Shown in pieces: positions 60,170-64,000 of a stretch of 64,000 bases of DNA. This stretch comes from an uncultured bacterium. GTDB taxonomy: Bacteria > Cyanobacteriota > Vampirovibrionia > Gastranaerophilales > Gastranaerophilaceae. A model generated the notes under the pieces. That model worked only from the letters and a program-made list of their open reading frames with translations. It made no database searches and was not told where the DNA came from. The stretch's first letter is position 1; every line of letters begins with the position of its first letter. The DNA lies in assembly GCA_949292185.1 (NCBI GenBank), contig CASEYP010000031.1:62001-126000 (forward strand), given 5' to 3'. Made by a program: the position numbers and the translations under genes.

Positions 60170-60201
60170 CCGTAAAAATATTCTGAATAACTAAATACCG
60201 C

Positions 60202-60230
60202 TTGACTATATGTTACAAAAATAGTATAAT
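60202..60230 (+). promoter_or_regulatory. Strong sigma-70-type promoter
   Basis: TTGACT (60202-60207), 17-base spacer, TATAAT (60225-60230). It is placed to drive the frameshifted gene starting at 60286 and faces away from the hemW promoter. Confidence 0.75.
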
Positions 60231-60285
60231 AGTATAACCTAGCTGATATTCATTAAATATTGTCCTATTATTAGAAAGGACAAAA

Positions 60286-61733
60286 ATGAACAATATATTT
60301 GAAAATCTTTCAATAAAACTGAAAGATTCTAATTTAACAATCGAACAAAAAAATGAACTTATCAAAAAAGCAGGAGAAGAATATTCTAAACAAATTGATA
60401 ACGAATTAAATCTTTATTTAACAAAACAATACATAGGTGCAGCCTTACAAATTGGCAGTGCTGCAATACCTTTAGGAAATGCCAGCCAATTGGGAGCAAA
60501 ATTAGGAGGGCAATTATTAACAAAAAATCTTGGACGAAAACTGGCACAAGATATCGATCCAATGCAATAGCAGGAGGTGCAGGCAGTGCAATATACGGAC
60601 TTGGAAAAGGAATTTCTGAAGAGAAGAATCCAATATTGACTGCTACTACAGATGGTATTTTAGGATTTGGGACAGGTGCAGCTATAGGAGGGTTAACTGG
60701 GACAATAGAAAAAAATATATTTTTTCAATATCTAGAATACTTAAAAAATCATCCAGAGAAAATTAAAAAACTCAATAAAAAACAAATTACAAAAGATATA
60801 AAACAATACTATAAAAACTACATTCAACAAACGCAAGATTACAAACCTGAAATAGGAAATATTCATTATCCAGCACCTGGCATTAAAGAAACAATAACGC
60901 AACAATTTAAAAAAGCACTTAATATACAAAATCTAAAAAATAATATAAAAGATTCTAAATATCTTGGAACAGAAGCTCCAAATCATTTAAGAAGAAAAAA
61001 TGATATAAAACAATTTCACAGATTTCAATATAAAAATGAAGATTATATTTTAGCTGAACTCAATAATGGTAAGATAAATTACTATATAACAAAGCCTAAC
61101 AAAAAGAATCCGGAAGAGACACTCACCACAATTAGTGCGGCCTCTTCCGGAGATGGGAAAATTCCATCATTTATTAATATAAACGAATATTTACAAAAAA
61201 ACAACCCGGCTCAAAAGATTAATCCACAAATATCCATTCTAGGAACTGCGGCTATAAATAATCTTATAAATCCAGCAAATATAGAAACACAATCAAATAC
61301 ACAATCACCAGTATTTAAAATAGGAATAGAAAAACAAGTATTTCTACCAAATGAAAAGTATTATTCACCCGATCATATATTTACTACTCAGGATATTGAA
61401 AATATGACAACTGAAGAATTTACAAAATATGAGCCTATAATTATGGAACAACTAAAACATGGTATGATTTCTCAAAGCCCGCAAAACTATAAAAATTACA
61501 CAAATCCAATTTCCGGAGAAAATCGAATATATACCAGAGAAGATGTGGAATCAATGACAACTAATGAATTTTCGGAATTAGAATCTCAAATTAATGCTCA
61601 AATAAATACTATTGGACTTCCTGCAACCACAGATTTAGAATATGCCAACAGATTTGGAGACGATATAATATATGTAAATTCTTATTACAGAAAGGATGGA
61701 ACAAAAGTAAGAGGTTATTATCGTTCAAAATAA
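60286..61733 (+). pseudogene. Frameshifted glycine-zipper protein, in two pieces
   Basis: Piece 1 (60286-60570, 94 aa) has an AGAAAGGAC ribosome site and ends ...LGRKLAQDIDPMQ. Piece 2 continues in the -1 frame: SNAIAGGAGSAIYGLGKGIS... from about 60558, running to 61733 (its first ATG-like start near 60636 lies inside a hydrophobic glycine region). Joining them gives a protein of about 480 residues: a polar helix, a glycine-zipper membrane segment (~45-145), a Lys-rich helical region, a central globular part and a tail FGDDIIYVNSYYRKDGTKVRGYYRSK. One base has been lost between 60553 and 60561. No slippery heptamer is visible, so mutation or sequencing error is likelier than programmed shifting. 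Confidence 0.7.
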
Positions 61734-61739
61734 AAAATA

Positions 61740-61776
61740 AAAACCTGCCGGAGTTTTTATTCGGCAGGTTTTTATT
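61740..61776 (+). terminator. Terminator after the frameshifted gene
   Basis: AAAACCTGCCG (61740-61750) pairs with CGGCAGGTTT (61762-61771), followed by TTTATTTTA. Confidence 0.85.
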
Positions 61777-61807
61777 TTACATTACATAAAATTACTTTAA
61801 CCTTTTG

Positions 61808-61822
61808 TGCTATAGTAAATTT
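61808..61822 (+). promoter_or_regulatory. Extended -10 promoter exactly 6 nt before mutS2
   Basis: TGC-TATAGT (hexamer 61811-61816), spacer AAATTT, then the ATG at 61823. No Shine-Dalgarno. Confidence 0.6.
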
Positions 61823-64000
61823 ATGGATATCACATCAAAAAGTTATACGACTCTAGAATTTGATAAAGTTAAAGAAGAACTTTCAAAGTTTGCTAAATTT
61901 AAGCAGAGCAAAACTCTATGTCTTTGTGCTGCTGCATATAATGAGCCTGAGAAAATTCAGCATCAAATCAATCTGACAAGAGAAGCAAAAAAAATTCTTG
62001 ATTTTGCAAAAGATACCCCGACAGAATTTATTGCTGAAATTCAAAAAATCAAAAATAATTTAGCTGTCACTTATTTATCAGAAGAAGAATTGAACGATAT
62101 TGCAAAAACAATGCGTTCTTCAAGGCTTCTGAAAAGATTTATCATTGAAAATTCAGATGATGGCAGCTTATTAAAACAGGCCGCTGCAAATCTTATATCT
62201 GAAAAAGAACTTGAAGACAGAATTTTTAATACATTTGATGAAAGTTTAAATATAAAACAAAATGCAACTCCTGAACTAAAGGGGCTGTATTCTTCTCTGC
62301 GTGACACAGAACAAAATATCAGAGATCAAATATCATCTTTGCTAAACAATCCTAATTTTTCAAAATATTTGCAAGAAAATATTTATACCCAAAGAGATGA
62401 CAGAATTGTATTTCAAGTAATGGCATCTCATAAAACAAAAATCCCTGGAATTGTCCACGATGTTTCATCATCAGCCAAAACTTTTTATATAGAACCTGCT
62501 CAGCTTGTTCCTCTAAATAACAAAATTAGAGAAGTTAAATCAAAAATTCACGCAGAATGTATAAAAATTCTTGTTGAATTAACTGATATGATAAAAATTC
62601 ATATGGGCGAATTGGTAATATGTGAAAATGTAATGGCAGAAATAGATTTTCACTTTGCAAAAGCTCGTTATGCCGTAAAATTACAAGCTTCAGAACCTGA
62701 ATTAACCGATGATAAATACATTTATTTTGAAAATATGAAACACCCGCTACTTTTAAAAGTTAGCGAAAACGTTGTCTCAAACAACTTTGAAATAGGCAAA
62801 GATTATAAATCAATGATTATCACAGGTTCAAACACAGGCGGTAAAACAGTAACCCTAAAAACTATCGGTTTATTTATACTTATGGCAAAAGCTGGAATGT
62901 TTTTACCTTGCACTTATGCAAAATTATACCCGTTTGAAAAAGTTTTTGCAGATATTGGAGATTCTCAAAGTATTCTGCAAAGTTTATCCACTTTTTCATC
63001 TCATATGACAAATATAATCGAAATTATTAAACAAAGTGATGAAAATACATTTGTTCTTTTAGACGAAATTTGTGCGGGAACTGATCCTGTTGAAGGTGCA
63101 GTTTTAGCGCAAGGAATATTAGAAAAACTTGCCCAGAAAAACGTAACCTCTGTAATCACAACCCACTACGGAGAATTAAAAGCATTAGAATATTCAAATA
63201 AATTTTTCAAAAATGCCTCAGTAGAATTTAATACAGAAACTCTAAAACCGACATACAAACTTTTAATCGGGATTCCAGGTTTGAGTAATGCTATATCAAT
63301 CGCGTCAAACCTCGGGTTAGATAAAGATATAGTAGAAAAAGCAAAAAATACCTTAATTACACAAAAAGACCCAACTGTTGCCGTAGTTGAAAAATTGCAA
63401 GAAACTCACCAAGCATTATCTAAAAATCTTGAAAAAGCACAAGAATTAAAAGAATCTTCACTATCAATAAAAAAAGAATACGAAGAAAATCTTAATAAAG
63501 TAAAAAAAGATAAGAAAAAAACAATCAAACATATAAAAGACAAATTTGATACCGAAATGCTTGAAGCTAGAGGCGAAATAAAGCGTATTTTAGATGAATT
63601 AAGAAAAGAAAAATCTGAAAAAATAGCACGCAGAGCATATTCAAGACTTGCAAAACTAGAAAGCGACTTCAGAGATGAACTTGATAAGGTTACAGACAAA
63701 CAAAAATATCTTGAAATAGATTGGGATAAAGTTCAAATTGGTGATACCCTAATGCTTAAAAATCTGCACCAAAAAGTTACAGTTCTTTCACTCCCTGACA
63801 AAAACAAAAGATTATTTGTCGACCTTGGAAATATTAAAATGAAAGTTAAAAAAGACGAATTAGCTATTCTTGATGAAAACTACAAAGAGCCAAATAAAAT
63901 CAAAATTCCTGGAACTTCATTTAAGAAATTTGAATTACGACGTCTTGAAATGTCCCAAACACTTGATCTTAGAGGTTATAGAGCAGAAGAAGCCTTAGAT
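61823..64000 (+). CDS. mutS2: MutS2 endonuclease/ATPase, 3' end cut by window edge
   Basis: 726 residues are visible. Core and clamp regions (~1-300), ATPase with Walker A ITGSNTGGKTVTLKT (~333-347; Ser replaces the usual Pro), ABC-signature region GDSQSILQSLSTFSSHM and Walker B FVLLDEICAGTDPVEG (~410-425), HYGE switch, a long coiled coil (~515-640), a KOW-like insert (~645-700) and the start of the Smr nuclease domain (LDLRGYRAEEALD). MutS2 suppresses homologous recombination and acts on collided ribosomes in some bacteria. Leaderless start. Strong terminator upstream. Confidence 0.95.
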   Translation, partial: MDITSKSYTTLEFDKVKEELSKFAKFKQSKTLCLCAAAYNEPEKIQHQINLTREAKKILDFAKDTPTEFIAEIQKIKNNLAVTYLSEEELNDIAKTMRSSRLLKRFIIENSDDGSLLKQAAANLISEKELEDRIFNTFDESLNIKQNATPELKGLYSSLRDTEQNIRDQISSLLNNPNFSKYLQENIYTQRDDRIVFQVMASHKTKIPGIVHDVSSSAKTFYIEPAQLVPLNNKIREVKSKIHAECIKILVELTDMIKIHMGELVICENVMAEIDFHFAKARYAVKLQASEPELTDDKYIYFENMKHPLLLKVSENVVSNNFEIGKDYKSMIITGSNTGGKTVTLKTIGLFILMAKAGMFLPCTYAKLYPFEKVFADIGDSQSILQSLSTFSSHMTNIIEIIKQSDENTFVLLDEICAGTDPVEGAVLAQGILEKLAQKNVTSVITTHYGELKALEYSNKFFKNASVEFNTETLKPTYKLLIGIPGLSNAISIASNLGLDKDIVEKAKNTLITQKDPTVAVVEKLQETHQALSKNLEKAQELKESSLSIKKEYEENLNKVKKDKKKTIKHIKDKFDTEMLEARGEIKRILDELRKEKSEKIARRAYSRLAKLESDFRDELDKVTDKQKYLEIDWDKVQIGDTLMLKNLHQKVTVLSLPDKNKRLFVDLGNIKMKVKKDELAILDENYKEPNKIKIPGTSFKKFELRRLEMSQTLDLRGYRAEEALD

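Noticed and set aside
60550-60575. Programmed -1 frameshift in the split gene
   Set aside because: No X-XXY-YYZ slippery heptamer or downstream pseudoknot is visible, so a simple deletion is preferred.
1-64000. tRNA, rRNA, insertion sequence, prophage or toxin-antitoxin module
   Set aside because: None of their hallmarks (T-loop GGTTCGA-type sequences, transposase motifs, integrase, paired small toxin and antitoxin genes) was seen on reading both strands.

Overview
The window is a strongly AT-rich bacterial chromosome segment with about 66 protein genes on both strands and no tRNA, rRNA, CRISPR array, insertion sequence or phage that I can see. The cell appears to be didermic: there is a secretin with type II secretion/type IV pilus proteins, an MlaE/MlaF lipid-transport pair and an S-layer-homology (SLH) protein. 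Four N-methylated prepilins, an LL-diaminopimelate-aminotransferase-like enzyme and several lineage-type hypothetical proteins fit the non-photosynthetic cyanobacterial sister group (Vampirovibrionia/Melainabacteria, probably gut Gastranaerophilales). That assignment is inferred from gene content and recalled family resemblance; no search was run.

Layout. 0-2.1 kb: polyprenyl diphosphate synthase (cut by the left edge), a PAP2-like membrane protein and a TIGR02757 protein. 2.1-2.6 kb: a non-coding mosaic of nested inverted repeats. 2.7-5.6 kb: a diguanylate-cyclase response regulator and an AMMECR1-like/alpha-alpha-barrel fusion. 5.7-9.7 kb: a flagellin-architecture protein, two paralogous glycine-rich membrane proteins and a 57-residue protein. 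9.8-17.5 kb: a uridine-kinase-like P-loop enzyme, a secreted cysteine-rich protein, the SLH protein, pyruvate kinase, rplS-rbgA and rnhB. 18-19.7 kb: the GGGtGRT/NifU-like pair. 19.8-21.6 kb: two prepilins and a small conserved protein. 21.7-28.3 kb: a divergent PurD-like ATP-grasp protein, an unusual DnaJ, queE, a TPR lipoprotein-like protein, def-fmt-aroH and a tandem pair of small secreted proteins. 28.3-40 kb (mostly minus strand): a 706-aa protein with a UvrD-like tail, yqeK-nadD, cysK, a prepilin, an aminotransferase, mlaE-mlaF, cobO, a large TPR protein and an SDR. 40-46.2 kb: gspF-gspE-gspD and a PilP/GspC-like gene. 46.5-50.4 kb: yqeG, a U32 peptidase, a 44-aa membrane peptide, a MATE transporter and a small membrane protein. 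50.6-60.2 kb: a prepilin, rpmI-rplT, folC, accB-accC, efp, two paralogous small membrane proteins, purB, a TPM protein and hemW. 60.2-64 kb: a frameshifted lineage-type gene and mutS2, cut by the right edge.

How the genes work together. The gspD/E/F and PilP-like genes supply an assembly platform, motor and outer-membrane pore. The four scattered prepilins are candidate substrates. They share a D-x-N-G...P-N...G-x-D motif, and three transcription units carrying them have similar extended -10 promoters, so they may be co-regulated. accB and accC feed fatty-acid synthesis, and def-fmt, rplS-rbgA, rpmI-rplT and efp serve translation.

The most interesting signals are these. (1) About 13 transcription units have a TATAAT-like -10 box placed 6-9 nt (usually exactly 6) before the ATG and no Shine-Dalgarno sequence, which predicts frequent leaderless mRNAs. 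(2) The palindromic mosaic at 2.15-2.56 kb is unexplained. (3) The flagellin-like protein and the glycine-zipper paralogues downstream of it have no recognised function. (4) A one-base frameshift splits the gene at 60.3-61.7 kb. (5) Several structured leaders may be regulatory.
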